This document shows positions 51,707-60,456 of a stretch of DNA of 64,000 nt, piece by piece. The stretch comes from Pseudolysinimonas_A sp965653335 (GTDB taxonomy: Bacteria; Actinomycetota; Actinomycetes; Actinomycetales; Microbacteriaceae). Position 1 is the stretch's first letter, and each line of letters starts with the position of its first letter. The DNA lies in contig CBFGZU010000001.1 of NCBI GenBank assembly GCA_965653335.1, positions 12,972 to 76,971 on the forward strand. The letters are read 5' to 3'. The notes below the pieces were generated by a model, which was not told the origin of the DNA, searched no databases, and saw only the letters and a list, made by a program, of their open reading frames with translations. Position numbers and translations under genes: made by a program.

Positions 51707-51790
51707 TCTCCCGGCATCGGCTCGTGAAATGCCCCGATCGGCCGCACATCACCCGCGATGCGCGGCCGGAATCGGTAGCTCGCCGGTCGT

Positions 51791-52369
51791 TCAGCCGAAG
51801 CGACGGCGCAGCTCGGCCGTGAGGGCGATGAAGGCACGGGCACGATGGCTGTCGGCGTCCTTCTCGACCGGCGACAGCTCTGCGGCGCTGCGGGTCTCGC
51901 CGTCGGGGCGGAAGATCGGGTCATAGCCGAAGCCGCCCGCGCCCGAGGGTTCGCTCAGCACCTCGCCCGGCCACTCGCCGCGTACGACATGTTCACCGTC
52001 GGCGTCGACCAATGCCGCGGCGCAGACGAACGTGGCGCTGCGATCGGCGGCACCCGCGAGGTTTCGCAGCACGAGGCGCAGATTCGCCGCGTCGTCGCGC
52101 ACGCCCGAGTAGTGCGCCGAATCGATGCCGGGAGCTCCGCCGAGCGCCGTGACGACGATTCCCGAATCGTCGGCGAGCGCCGGCAGCCCGGTGTGCGCGT
52201 GCGCGGCGCGAGCCTTGATGAGGGCGTTCGCCTCGAACGTGTCACCATCCTCGACCGGGGCCGGACCGTCGTACCCGACGAGGCCGTGCGGCCCCAGCCG
52301 GTCACCGAGGATGCGCCGCAACTCCTCCACCTTGTGGGCGTTATGCGTCGCGAGAACGAACGTCGTCAT
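51791..52369 (-). CDS. rdgB: XTP/dITP diphosphatase (RdgB/HAM1)
   Basis: A 192-residue nucleotide-sanitising enzyme that hydrolyses XTP, ITP and dITP to monophosphates. Family motifs: LATHNAHKVEEL at the N terminus, TFEANALIKARAA, ALADDSGIVVTALGGAPGIDSAHYSG with the catalytic aspartates, and GFGYDPIF followed by SHRARAF. Its ATG overlaps the stop of rph (52366-52369), part of a murI-rph-rdgB operon that is common in actinobacteria. Confidence 0.96.
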   Translation of the reverse strand: MTTFVLATHNAHKVEELRRILGDRLGPHGLVGYDGPAPVEDGDTFEANALIKARAAHAHTGLPALADDSGIVVTALGGAPGIDSAHYSGVRDDAANLRLVLRNLAGAADRSATFVCAAALVDADGEHVVRGEWPGEVLSEPSGAGGFGYDPIFRPDGETRSAAELSPVEKDADSHRARAFIALTAELRRRFG

Positions 52370-53100
52370 GTGCTGAGCGTCGCGGCCTGGATCTCGGTGA
52401 GCCGTGCCGCACCGTCGCCGGCCAACTCGAGCAGCGCATCCAGTTCTCGCTTGTCGAATGGCGCACCCTCGGCCGTGCCCTGCACCTCGACGAACAGCCC
52501 GCGGCCCGTCATCACGACGTTCATATCAGTTTCGGCGCGCACATCTTCGACGTAGGCGAGGTCGAGCAACGGCACCCCGTCGACGATGCCGACGCTCACG
52601 GCCGCGACCGAGTCGATGAGTGCGGCCGCGTTCTTGCCGATGAAACCCTTGGTGCGACCCCATTCGATGGCGTCGGCGAGCGCGATGTACGCGCCCGTGA
52701 TCGCCGCGGTGCGGGTGCCACCGTCGGCCTGCAGCACGTCGCAGTCGATCACGATCGTGTTCTCGCCGAGCGCCTTCGTGTCGATGATCGCGCGCAGGCT
52801 CCGGCCGATCAGCCGGGAGATCTCGTGCGTGCGTCCACCGATGCGGCCCTTCACGCTCTCCCGGTCGTTGCGATCATTGGTCGCGCGGGGCAGCATCGCG
52901 TACTCCGCCGTCACCCACCCCTTGCCCTTGCCGGCGAGCCAGCGCGGCACCCCGTTGGTGAAGGATGCGGTGCACAGCACCCTCGTGTTGCCGAACGAGA
53001 TGAGCGCGCTCCCCTCCGCCTGCGTGCTCCAGCCGCGTTCGATCACGATCGGGCGCAACTCGTCGGCGGTGCGGCCGTCGGCGCGGGGCGTGTCAGTCAT
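52366..53100 (-). CDS. rph: Ribonuclease PH
   Basis: A 244-residue phosphorolytic 3'-5' exoribonuclease that trims tRNA 3' ends. Signatures: R-x-DGR near the N terminus (PRADGRTADELRP), GNTRVLCTASF, GWVTAEYAMLPRATNDR, the phosphate-binding QADGGTRTAAITGAYIAL and DLAYVEDVRAETDMNVVMTG. ATG 53100 overlaps the murI stop by four bases, and its own end overlaps rdgB by four. The open frame running further upstream is a shadow of murI. Confidence 0.96.
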   Translation of the reverse strand: MTDTPRADGRTADELRPIVIERGWSTQAEGSALISFGNTRVLCTASFTNGVPRWLAGKGKGWVTAEYAMLPRATNDRNDRESVKGRIGGRTHEISRLIGRSLRAIIDTKALGENTIVIDCDVLQADGGTRTAAITGAYIALADAIEWGRTKGFIGKNAAALIDSVAAVSVGIVDGVPLLDLAYVEDVRAETDMNVVMTGRGLFVEVQGTAEGAPFDKRELDALLELAGDGAARLTEIQAATLST

Positions 53101-53957
53101 GCGAGTCCAATCGTCGGGAGCTGGATGGTTCCGGTCTCGAAAGTCTCGACGCGCGAGACCTCCGGACCGAGAAATCGGTGGGCGAGCTTCAGAAAGGCGG
53201 GCTTGTCGTCGCCGGTGCACTCGAAGGAGTGCCGGGGCGGCGCCGAGTCGGTGCGCTCGAGGCCTGCGGAAACCAGTCGCCCGTAGACATCCGCCGCCGT
53301 CTCCTCGGCGCTCGACACGAGCCGCACGCCCGAGCCGATGACGTACTGGATCGCCGCCGACATGAGCGGGTAGTGGGTGCAGCCGAGCACGAGGGTGTCG
53401 ACATCCGCCGCCTTCAGCGGAGCGAGATACTCCTCGGCGACGGCGAACAGCTCCGGCCCGCTCGTCACTCCCGCCTCGACGAACTCGACGAAGCGCGGAC
53501 AAGCCTGACTGAACAGCTCGACGGCCGGGGCGGCGGCGAACGCGTCGTCGTACGCCCGGGACTGGATTGTTCCCGCCGTGCCGATCACGCCGACGCGGCC
53601 GTTGCGCGTGGCGCGGGCCGCTGCTCGGACGGCCGGCTGGATGACCTCCACCACCGGGATGCCGAACGCCACCTCGTAGCGCTCCCGAGCATCCCGCAGC
53701 ATCGCCGCACTCGCCGTGTTGCACGCGATCACGAGCGCCTTCACACCGTGCTCGACGAGGTCGTCGAGCACCTCGAGCGCGTAGGCGCGCACCTCGGCGA
53801 TCGGTTTCGGGCCGTACGGCGCGCGCATGGTGTCACCGACGTACATCACCTGCTCACGCGGCAACTGGTCGAGAATCGCCCGCGCCACGGTCAGCCCGCC
53901 GACCCCGCTGTCGAAGACGCCGATGGGCGCGTCGGTCGTCGGGGTCACGGGAATCAA
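53097..53957 (-). CDS. murI: Glutamate racemase
   Basis: A 286-residue cofactor-independent racemase that supplies D-glutamate for peptidoglycan. It has IGVFDSGVGGLTVARA, GDTMRAPYG, the first catalytic cysteine in VIACNTASA and the second in VLGCTHYPLM. The start is either TTG 53957 or, more likely, GTG 53948; neither has a clear ribosome site. A TACCCT box lies eight bases before the GTG, so a transcript with almost no leader is possible. It diverges from pncB. Confidence 0.94.
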   Translation of the reverse strand: MIPVTPTTDAPIGVFDSGVGGLTVARAILDQLPREQVMYVGDTMRAPYGPKPIAEVRAYALEVLDDLVEHGVKALVIACNTASAAMLRDARERYEVAFGIPVVEVIQPAVRAAARATRNGRVGVIGTAGTIQSRAYDDAFAAAPAVELFSQACPRFVEFVEAGVTSGPELFAVAEEYLAPLKAADVDTLVLGCTHYPLMSAAIQYVIGSGVRLVSSAEETAADVYGRLVSAGLERTDSAPPRHSFECTGDDKPAFLKLAHRFLGPEVSRVETFETGTIQLPTIGLA

Positions 53958-53985
53958 GGGTAGTGCGCGTCGCTAGGCTCGCAGG

Positions 53986-55278
53986 ATGACGAGCGCGCTG
54001 CTCACCGATCGCTACGAGCTGACGATGATCGACGCGGCGCTGCGCGACGGCACCGCGTCGAGACGCTGCGTGTTCGAGCTCTTCACCCGGCGGCTCGCCC
54101 CCGGCCGGCGGTTCGGGGTCGTCGCGGGGACCGGACGCCTGCTCGACGAGCTCGCCGCGTTCCGTTTCGGCGACGCCGAAATCGACTGGCTGCGCGCCGA
54201 GGGCATCGTCTCGCCGCAGACCCTCGAGTGGCTTGCCGCGTACACGTTCACCGGCTCGATCTCGGGATACCGCGAAGGCGAGGTCTACTTTCCGGGCTCG
54301 CCGATCCTCATCGTCGAGGGCACCTTCGCCGAGGCCGTCGTGCTCGAGACGCTCGCGCTCAGCATCCTCAACTACGACTCCGCCGTCGCCTCCGCCGCCG
54401 CCCGCATGGTGGCAGCCGCCGACGACCGCCCCCTCGCCGAGATGGGCTCGCGGCGCACCGGGGAGCGCTCCGCCGTCGCTGCCGCCCGCGCCGCCCACAT
54501 CGCCGGATTCGCGGCGACCTCGAACCTCGAAGCGGGCCGCACCTGGGGCGTGCCGACGATGGGCACCGCCGCGCACTCCTCCACGCTGCTGCACGACAGC
54601 GAAGAGGACGCCTTCCGCGCCCAGGTCGACGCGATGGGCGTCGGCACGACGCTGCTCGTGGATACGTACGACATCGAGCAGGGGATCGCAACCGCCATCG
54701 AGGTGGCGGGGACGTCGCTCGGCGCGATCCGGATCGACTCGGGTGACCTCGGGGTCGTGGTCACCGCCGCCCGCGCGCAGCTCGACGCGCTCGGCGCCAC
54801 CGGCACCCGCATCACCGTCACCAACGACCTCGACGAGTACACGATCGCGGCGTTGCGGGCCGCGCCGGTCGACTCCTACGGCGTCGGGACATCCGTCGTC
54901 ACCGGTTCCGGCTCCCCCGCGTCGGGGATGGTGTACAAACTGGTCGCGCACCAGTCGGATTCGGGGTCGTGGCTCTCCGTGGGGAAACGGTCGGACGGCA
55001 AGGCGACCGTCGCCGGCCGGAAGGTTCCCGTGCGCACGCTCGACCACGGTGTCGCGGCAGAAGAGACCGTGTACGTCGAAGAACCCGAAACCCTGCCCAA
55101 GCCCGGACGACCGCTGCTCGTCGACTACGTGCGGGACGGGATCGTGGATGCCGCGTGGCTCGGCGCCCCCGGAGTCGCCGCCGCCCGGGAACACCACGCC
55201 GCCGTGATCGCGGAACTCCCCCTCTCCGCGTTCCGTCTCTCCCGCGGCGAGCCCGTCATCCCCACCGTCTACGTCTGA
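53986..55278 (+). CDS. pncB: Nicotinate phosphoribosyltransferase
   Basis: A 430-residue enzyme of the Preiss-Handler NAD salvage pathway, making nicotinate mononucleotide from nicotinate and PRPP. Visible motifs are LLTDRYELTMIDAA at the N terminus, the phosphorylated-histidine region MGTAAHSSTLLHDSE, IRIDSGDLGVV and the PRPP-site GVGTSVVTGSGSPASGMVYKLV. ATG 53986 follows a TAGGCT -10 box by six bases (leaderless). It stands alone, divergent from murI. Confidence 0.95.
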   Translation: MTSALLTDRYELTMIDAALRDGTASRRCVFELFTRRLAPGRRFGVVAGTGRLLDELAAFRFGDAEIDWLRAEGIVSPQTLEWLAAYTFTGSISGYREGEVYFPGSPILIVEGTFAEAVVLETLALSILNYDSAVASAAARMVAAADDRPLAEMGSRRTGERSAVAAARAAHIAGFAATSNLEAGRTWGVPTMGTAAHSSTLLHDSEEDAFRAQVDAMGVGTTLLVDTYDIEQGIATAIEVAGTSLGAIRIDSGDLGVVVTAARAQLDALGATGTRITVTNDLDEYTIAALRAAPVDSYGVGTSVVTGSGSPASGMVYKLVAHQSDSGSWLSVGKRSDGKATVAGRKVPVRTLDHGVAAEETVYVEEPETLPKPGRPLLVDYVRDGIVDAAWLGAPGVAAAREHHAAVIAELPLSAFRLSRGEPVIPTVYV

Positions 55279-55322
55279 CCCCCACCATCCGCTCCGCCCC
55301 GTCTCGCGCGAAGGTCTTGCTC

Positions 55323-55377
55323 CATCCGTGACTTTTCGCGCGGATCAACGCTTCGGGAGGACGAATTTCGACGGATG
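55323..55377. repeat. 55-bp hairpin repeat, copy 1, at the end of the 55345-56262 gene
   Basis: CATCCGT (55323) pairs with ACGGATG (ending 55377). Forty-three of its 55 bases match copy 2 at 56310-56364. It overlaps the last 11 codons of the adjacent gene. Confidence 0.65.
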
Positions 55378-56262
55378 AACGGATCGCACCGGCACGCCTC
55401 GCTCCGACAGGCGACTGCGCACCTTGAGAACCAGGTGATGCGGGTGATCGTAGAGGTCCGTCTTGGTGATCTCGATCGACTCCCAATCGATCGACCTGAT
55501 GAGCTCACGCCGTCCGACGTCTTTCGCGAATTGGGTGGGGGATCGGTGCTGATCGCCGAGATAGTCGAGCCCATATCGTGCCCGCCACCAGGCCAGGTCG
55601 AGTGTCGCGAACGGGCTGATTCTGAGATTGGGCACCGGCGTCGGGCAGCCAGCGGAGACAAGAAGAACACGGCAGTGGGATTCGGGGCGTGACAGCGGCC
55701 CCGGCAGCGCGAGCGAGGCAGCACGCAGAAGAAGGGGGCGACCGAGGATGCGCGGGTGAGCGACCGCGTCGTGGATGCCGGCCAGGGTTGCGAGCGCAGG
55801 CTTACTCGAGCCGAAAGAGGGGGTCAGGATGAAGTCAGCCGCCGCCACCAGATCGGGAAGCGCGAGCACACGGCCGAGCGACAACCACGTGTCGACCGGC
55901 GAAAACACCCGCAGTGACCCGAGGTTCCAGATGTCCACCCTGTCGGGATCGTGCTGATAGCCCCGTACCCCCCGCCCCGTCGGTCGCGGGCCGGTGTGCG
56001 GCGACGAAACGTGGACCAACTCGGAGTCCATGGATGCCGGAAGCGGCATTCCCCAAAGGTGGGCCGCCGTTGGACCGCAGAACGCAGCATCCGGTCGCAT
56101 CTTCGTCGCGTAGGCATGACTCAATGCGATCGCATCGCGCGGAGGGGCGACCGAACGCACACCCTGAAACGGCGCAGCCAGATGCTGCGAACGTAGTGCT
56201 CCGGCACCGACGCCTCGCGCCAGTGCATCCCTCACTCTGAACGATCCTGTGAACTCCGTCAT
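55345..56262 (-). CDS. Unknown protein, endonuclease-like (DUF559/AbiEi-type pattern)
   Basis: A 305-residue protein with no membrane segment. The N-terminal 110 residues resemble the AbiEi-like region common in actinobacterial proteins (FCGPTAAHLWGMPLP). The C-terminal 80 residues have a layout like very-short-patch or DUF559 nucleases (ARYGLDYLGDQHRSPTQFAKDVGRRELIRSIDWESIEIT), although the leading acidic residue of the catalytic motif is not obvious. It may be a stand-alone nuclease or a defence relic. Its last 11 codons are formed by a hairpin repeat, and a second copy lies just upstream of its start. Confidence 0.6.
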   Translation of the reverse strand: MTEFTGSFRVRDALARGVGAGALRSQHLAAPFQGVRSVAPPRDAIALSHAYATKMRPDAAFCGPTAAHLWGMPLPASMDSELVHVSSPHTGPRPTGRGVRGYQHDPDRVDIWNLGSLRVFSPVDTWLSLGRVLALPDLVAAADFILTPSFGSSKPALATLAGIHDAVAHPRILGRPLLLRAASLALPGPLSRPESHCRVLLVSAGCPTPVPNLRISPFATLDLAWWRARYGLDYLGDQHRSPTQFAKDVGRRELIRSIDWESIEITKTDLYDHPHHLVLKVRSRLSERGVPVRSVHPSKFVLPKR

Positions 56263-56309
56263 CCTCGGATGCTGGCCCGATAGGGCTGCCGCGGAAGGAA
56301 GCCGTCATC

Positions 56310-56364
56310 GATCCGTGAGTTTTCGCGCGGATCGATGCCTCGGAAGGACGAAAAGTCGCGGATG
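56310..56364. repeat. 55-bp hairpin repeat, copy 2, upstream of the 55345-56262 gene
   Basis: ATCCGTGAGTTTTC pairs with GAAAAGTCGCGGAT at 12 of 14 positions. The same strand order and 43/55 identity with copy 1 make the pair direct repeats that bracket the gene. Confidence 0.65.
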
Positions 56365-56392
56365 GGAAGAGGGGGACAGCCCAGGGGCGGCG

Positions 56393-56665
56393 TCAGGCCT
56401 TCAGTCGCTCGTAGATCTTCTTGCAGTCAGGGCAGACGGGGAACTTCTCGGGGTCACGACCGGGGATCCACTTTTTGCCGCACAGGGCGCGCACCGGCTT
56501 GCCCGTGACAGCGCTCTCGAGGATCTTCTCCTTCTGCACGTAGTGCGAGAAGCGTTCGTGGTCGCCATCCTCGAGTTGCGCGTCGTCGAGCAGCTGCTCG
56601 AGCTCGCGATCGAGGGTGTCGGTGCCGCCGCCGACGGTGTCGGGTCCGCGATCCAGATCGGCCAT
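56393..56665 (-). CDS. DUF3039 domain protein
   Basis: A 90-residue actinobacterial protein of the DUF3039 family. The second half has a four-cysteine-type pattern (RALCGKKWIPGRDPEKFPVCPDCKKIYERL), which looks like a small zinc ribbon. The function is unknown. ATG 56665 follows a TACCCT -10 box by exactly six bases, which fixes the start and implies a leaderless transcript; longer open frames here are shadows of the membrane protein gene. Confidence 0.88.
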   Translation of the reverse strand: MADLDRGPDTVGGGTDTLDRELEQLLDDAQLEDGDHERFSHYVQKEKILESAVTGKPVRALCGKKWIPGRDPEKFPVCPDCKKIYERLKA

Positions 56666-56715
56666 GCCTCCAGGGTACGGCGACGACGACGCGTGCGCAT
56701 CGCGCGGTTCGCTGC

Positions 56716-58341
56716 TCAGTGGCGCGCCGAGAACTCGAGTAGCTCCGGGGCGCTGCGATCGAACGTGGTGCCGCCGGATCGGATGCCGATCGCGAGCATG
56801 AGAGCACCGGCGGCGAGCCCGGTGACGAGCGCGATCCACGTCCACGACACGGGGCCGGGCGTCGGCGCGTCGACGACATGCAGCACGGTCGCGGCGATCG
56901 CAGGAGCCGCGACGATCAGGATGAGCACGAGCGACCAGAACTGGATGCCGCTCCCGCTCTCTCCCGGCACTTGCGGTTGCTGGAAGGGACGGTCGCCGGG
57001 CCTCGTCGCCGGGTAGGGGAACCGCGACGAGGTCAGGCTCGAGACGCCGATCCCCCCGAGCAGCATCGCGCCGCAGATCCCGAGCACCGCCGGCACGATC
57101 CGCCAGTCGCCGTAGCCCCACGCGGTGAGTGGGGTGCCGATGAGCACGAGCGGCACGCCCATCGCGATCACCGGCAGCATGCGGCCGATGCGATCATGCA
57201 CGCCTCGCGTCTGCGCGGCGAGATGCATCCAGATCGCGGTCGAGTCGAAGGAGACGTCGTTGTGCAGGGTGCCCCAGGCGAGCAGCATCACCATGAGCGG
57301 CAGGGGCACGAGCGCGGCGATCGGGAACGGGATGCCGCCGATCCACATCGCGAGCAGGGTCACGACCGGCACGACCGGCAGCACGACGAGCGCCGCCCGG
57401 TAGCGCGGGTCACGCGACCAGTAGGTGAAGCTGCGGGCGGCGACGGCGCCGGTCGGGGTGGACGGCATCCGTCGGAACCATCCCGGGACGAGGGCGGCGC
57501 GCTCGCGCGGGATGCGCCGCGTCGGCCGGAGCTGGTACCCGAGGGATGCGATCCAGACGAGCGCGAGGGCGGCGATCGTGAGCGCGCCGAGCAACAGGTC
57601 CTGCTGGACGAGAAAGTCGTCGCCGGCGGCGAGGTGGGAGGGGACGCGCCAGAACGTGCCGATCGGCAGCGACGTGAGCGTGTCGACGATCGCGGGATCG
57701 CGCAACGGTGCCGTCGCCCCGAGGACGGCGAGCACGGTGGGCCACCACGATCCGGGCAGCAACTCGGCGAGCGCCGGGGCGAGATGCGCGGCGATCACGA
57801 CGAGTCCCGCCACGAGCAGCAGGGCGGCGAAGATCCGGATGAGCCGGCCGACGGCACGGCGGTGGCGCAGCACCGCACCGAGGGCGACGCCGATGCGGGC
57901 GGCGAGTATCCCTTCGATCACGATAAGCGGCACGGCGAGCGCGGCGGTGACCGCCAACGGGCCGGTCCACAGCAGGAGCGGCGCGAGCGCGAGGGGTATC
58001 AGGATCAGGGCGGGGCCGATGAGCGTGGTCAGCAGCACGGCGCCGGCGATCGTGACCGGCCGAAAGCCGAAGAACGACAACGCGCGCGGATGCAACAGTT
58101 GCGACCGGGCGATGACGAGGGGCAGGAAGAACGCTCCGAGCGACACGAGCACGCCCACCATGACGACGACTCGGTGCCGGGTGACGTCGTCCAGGTGGCT
58201 CGCGAGGGCCGCACCGCCCCACAGCAGCGCGACTCCGGCTCCGGCGAGCAGGATGCCGACGACCGCCCAGGCCGCGGCGCCGGGAACGCGGAACGCGTTC
58301 ACGAGCAACCGCACCTTCAGTCGGAGTAGCTCTGCAACCAC
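56716..58341 (-). CDS. Multi-pass membrane subunit of an ABC exporter
   Basis: A 541-residue protein with about 12 hydrophobic segments and no known catalytic motif. The first 25 bases overlap the end of the ABC ATPase gene (58317), so the two are co-translated and likely form one exporter, in the style of large ABC-2 permeases of actinobacteria. The conserved-looking soluble stretch RSFTYWSRDPRYRAAL sits at mid-length, and the LHNDVSFDSTAIWMHL segment resembles that class. The substrate is unknown. Confidence 0.8.
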   Translation of the reverse strand: MVAELLRLKVRLLVNAFRVPGAAAWAVVGILLAGAGVALLWGGAALASHLDDVTRHRVVVMVGVLVSLGAFFLPLVIARSQLLHPRALSFFGFRPVTIAGAVLLTTLIGPALILIPLALAPLLLWTGPLAVTAALAVPLIVIEGILAARIGVALGAVLRHRRAVGRLIRIFAALLLVAGLVVIAAHLAPALAELLPGSWWPTVLAVLGATAPLRDPAIVDTLTSLPIGTFWRVPSHLAAGDDFLVQQDLLLGALTIAALALVWIASLGYQLRPTRRIPRERAALVPGWFRRMPSTPTGAVAARSFTYWSRDPRYRAALVVLPVVPVVTLLAMWIGGIPFPIAALVPLPLMVMLLAWGTLHNDVSFDSTAIWMHLAAQTRGVHDRIGRMLPVIAMGVPLVLIGTPLTAWGYGDWRIVPAVLGICGAMLLGGIGVSSLTSSRFPYPATRPGDRPFQQPQVPGESGSGIQFWSLVLILIVAAPAIAATVLHVVDAPTPGPVSWTWIALVTGLAAGALMLAIGIRSGGTTFDRSAPELLEFSARH

Positions 58342-59462
58342 TCCATGCCTTCCACAGCGCCCGCACCACCGGCGAGTTCCACGAATCTGGTCTCGAGACT
58401 CTCACCGTCGAGAACCTGCGCGAGCGGTCCCGCTGCGAGCATCCTGCCGTCGGCGATGATCGCCACGGAGTCGCACGTGCGCTCGATGAGCCCCATGCTG
58501 TGGCTCGACAGAACCACGGTGCCGCCGGCCTCGGCGTATTTCTTGAGAATCGAGATGACGGCTGCCGCCGACACCGGGTCGACCGATTCGAACGGTTCGT
58601 CGAGCACGAGCAGTCGCGGCGAGTGGATCATCGCGGCCGCGATGGCGATCTTCTTCACCATGCCCGCGGAGTAGTCCGAGACGAACCGGTAGAGCGAGTG
58701 CCGCAACCCGAAGGCGGCGACGATGTCGTCCAGCCGGCGGCTCGTGGTCTCGCGGTCGAGCCCGCGCAACGCCCCCGCGTGATGGAGGAACTCGGCGCCT
58801 GTGAGGCGGTCGAACAGTCGCAGGTTGTCGGGAAGGACGCCGAGGGATTTCTTCGCGACGGCGGGGTTGCCCCAGACGTCGGCGCCGTGGATGCGAACCT
58901 CCCCCGAGTCGGGACGCAGCAGTCCGGTGACCATGGCGAGGGTCGTCGTCTTGCCGGCGCCGTTCGGGCCGACGAATCCATAGAACGTGCCGGCGGGCAC
59001 CTCGAGGTCGACCGCGTCCACGGCCGTGATGTCTCCGAACCGTTTGGTGAGATTGCGCACCGAGAGCGCGATCGCGGATGCCGGGGCGGGCTGGGTGGTC
59101 GCCCGCGCCGGGCGGCGCACGACTTTCTGCGCTTGCACGGGCTTCGGCGGATTCGTGGCCTTCGGCGGATTGGCCGCCTTCGGAGGATTGGCCGCCTTCG
59201 GAGGATTGGCCGCCTTCGGAGGATTGGGAGCCTTCGGTGGGCTGGCGGTCTTCGGCGGGCTGGCGGCCTTCAGCGCTTTCGGGGCGGCCGCGGTCGCCGC
59301 GGGTCGTGCCGTCGACGCGGGTGCAACCGACTCGGCCTCAGCGCTGCCGGCTTGGGGGGGACGACTCTTCGACGAGGTCGCGCCGCGGGCGGCGCCCGGA
59401 CGCGCAGCGGTCGAACGCCCACCCGGACCCTTGCGGGATGAGGCGTCGGACTCGGGTTCCAC
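58317..59462 (-). CDS. ABC exporter ATPase with a Pro/Lys/Ala-rich repeat N terminus
   Basis: A 381-residue protein. Residues 130 onward are a standard ABC domain (Walker A GPNGAGKTTT, signature YSAGMVKKIAIAAAM in place of LSGGQ, Walker B LLVLDEPFESVD, switch SSHSM). Residues 1-128 are low-complexity and basic; residues 67-108 are seven six-residue repeats of the form ANPPKA. GTG 59462 follows a TACGGT -10 box by six bases, so the unusual tail is genuinely translated. It is coupled to the membrane subunit downstream. Confidence 0.9.
   Translation of the reverse strand: MEPESDASSRKGPGGRSTAARPGAARGATSSKSRPPQAGSAEAESVAPASTARPAATAAAPKALKAASPPKTASPPKAPNPPKAANPPKAANPPKAANPPKATNPPKPVQAQKVVRRPARATTQPAPASAIALSVRNLTKRFGDITAVDAVDLEVPAGTFYGFVGPNGAGKTTTLAMVTGLLRPDSGEVRIHGADVWGNPAVAKKSLGVLPDNLRLFDRLTGAEFLHHAGALRGLDRETTSRRLDDIVAAFGLRHSLYRFVSDYSAGMVKKIAIAAAMIHSPRLLVLDEPFESVDPVSAAAVISILKKYAEAGGTVVLSSHSMGLIERTCDSVAIIADGRMLAAGPLAQVLDGESLETRFVELAGGAGAVEGMEWLQSYSD
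59139..59264. repeat. Seven 18-bp tandem repeats coding for ANPPKA-type units
   Basis: The in-frame units decode as ASPPKT, ASPPKA, PNPPKA, three of ANPPKA and TNPPKP. The central copies are nearly identical in DNA as well, so copy number may vary between strains. Confidence 0.85.
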
Positions 59463-59660
59463 CGGTCAACCGTATCAACGCGAAATCTTCACGGATTTCA
59501 TCACGATCCGAGAACGGTCGCGTCGGCGACCTGGGGTTTTCCCGAGGCCCGTCGATAGAATCCGGTGACACGACGGGGTGTCTTGCACAACGGTCGCGCG
59601 GTGAACAGCGGGTGAATTTCACTCCATCGCGTTGCCCCGACACCCAAGGAGACCAGGACC

Positions 59661-60353
59661 ATGACGACTCAGATCGTGATCCTCGCAGCGGGCATGGGAA
59701 GCCGACTCGGTCGGTCACTGCCCAAGCCGCTCACCGAACTCAGCGACGGTCGCAGCATCATGCGGCAACAGATGGACAACATCCACCAGGCCTTTGGCGC
59801 CGACGTAAGCGTGACGACCGTTGTCGGTTACAAGCTCGAGCACATCGTCGAAGCCTTCCCCGACAACAACTACGTCTACAACGAGCGGTACGACCAGACC
59901 AACACGAGCAAGTCGCTGTTGCGCGCCCTGCAGGCGTCGAAAGACGGCGGCGTGCTGTGGATGAACGGTGACGTCGTGTTCGACCCCGAAGCGCTCGTGC
60001 GGGCCGGCGACCTCGTCGCGCGGAACACGAGCTTCGTGAGCGTCAACACCGCCAAAGTGTCCGACGAAGAGGTCAAGTACACGACCGACGCGAACGGCCA
60101 CATCAAAGAGCTCTCGAAGACCGTCGTCGACGGCCTCGGCGAAGCGGTCGGCATCAACTTCGTGTCCCGCGACGACAAAGCGGCGCTCATCCGGCGCCTC
60201 GGCCAGGTCGACGACCAGGACTACTTCGAACGCGGCATTGAACTCGCGATCGAGAAGGATGCCGTGCGCTTCACCCCCGTCGACATCTCCGACCTCTACG
60301 CCGTCGAAATCGACTTCGCCGAAGACCTCGAGCGGGCCAACCTCTTCGTCTGA
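59661..60353 (+). CDS. Sugar/choline-phosphate nucleotidyltransferase family protein
   Basis: A 230-residue nucleotidyltransferase. It has the N-terminal loop ILAAGMGSRLGRSLPKPLTEL, the metal-binding VLWMNGDVVFDPEAL and VGINFVSRDDK near residue 165. Its short length fits cytidylyl- or uridylyltransferases that activate small polyols or choline phosphate for surface polymers (LicC-like) better than hexose-1-phosphate enzymes. AAGGAG precedes the ATG. Its position before a polysaccharide ABC exporter supports a cell-envelope role. Confidence 0.87.
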   Translation: MTTQIVILAAGMGSRLGRSLPKPLTELSDGRSIMRQQMDNIHQAFGADVSVTTVVGYKLEHIVEAFPDNNYVYNERYDQTNTSKSLLRALQASKDGGVLWMNGDVVFDPEALVRAGDLVARNTSFVSVNTAKVSDEEVKYTTDANGHIKELSKTVVDGLGEAVGINFVSRDDKAALIRRLGQVDDQDYFERGIELAIEKDAVRFTPVDISDLYAVEIDFAEDLERANLFV

Positions 60354-60456
60354 GCTTGTCTGTTCGCGCGTCCCCGCCACGCGAACCCGCTCCGGCGACG
60401 TACACGCCGCCGCCTCCGCTGAACTTCTCGCGTTCGCCCGCCACTAACCTGGGGGC

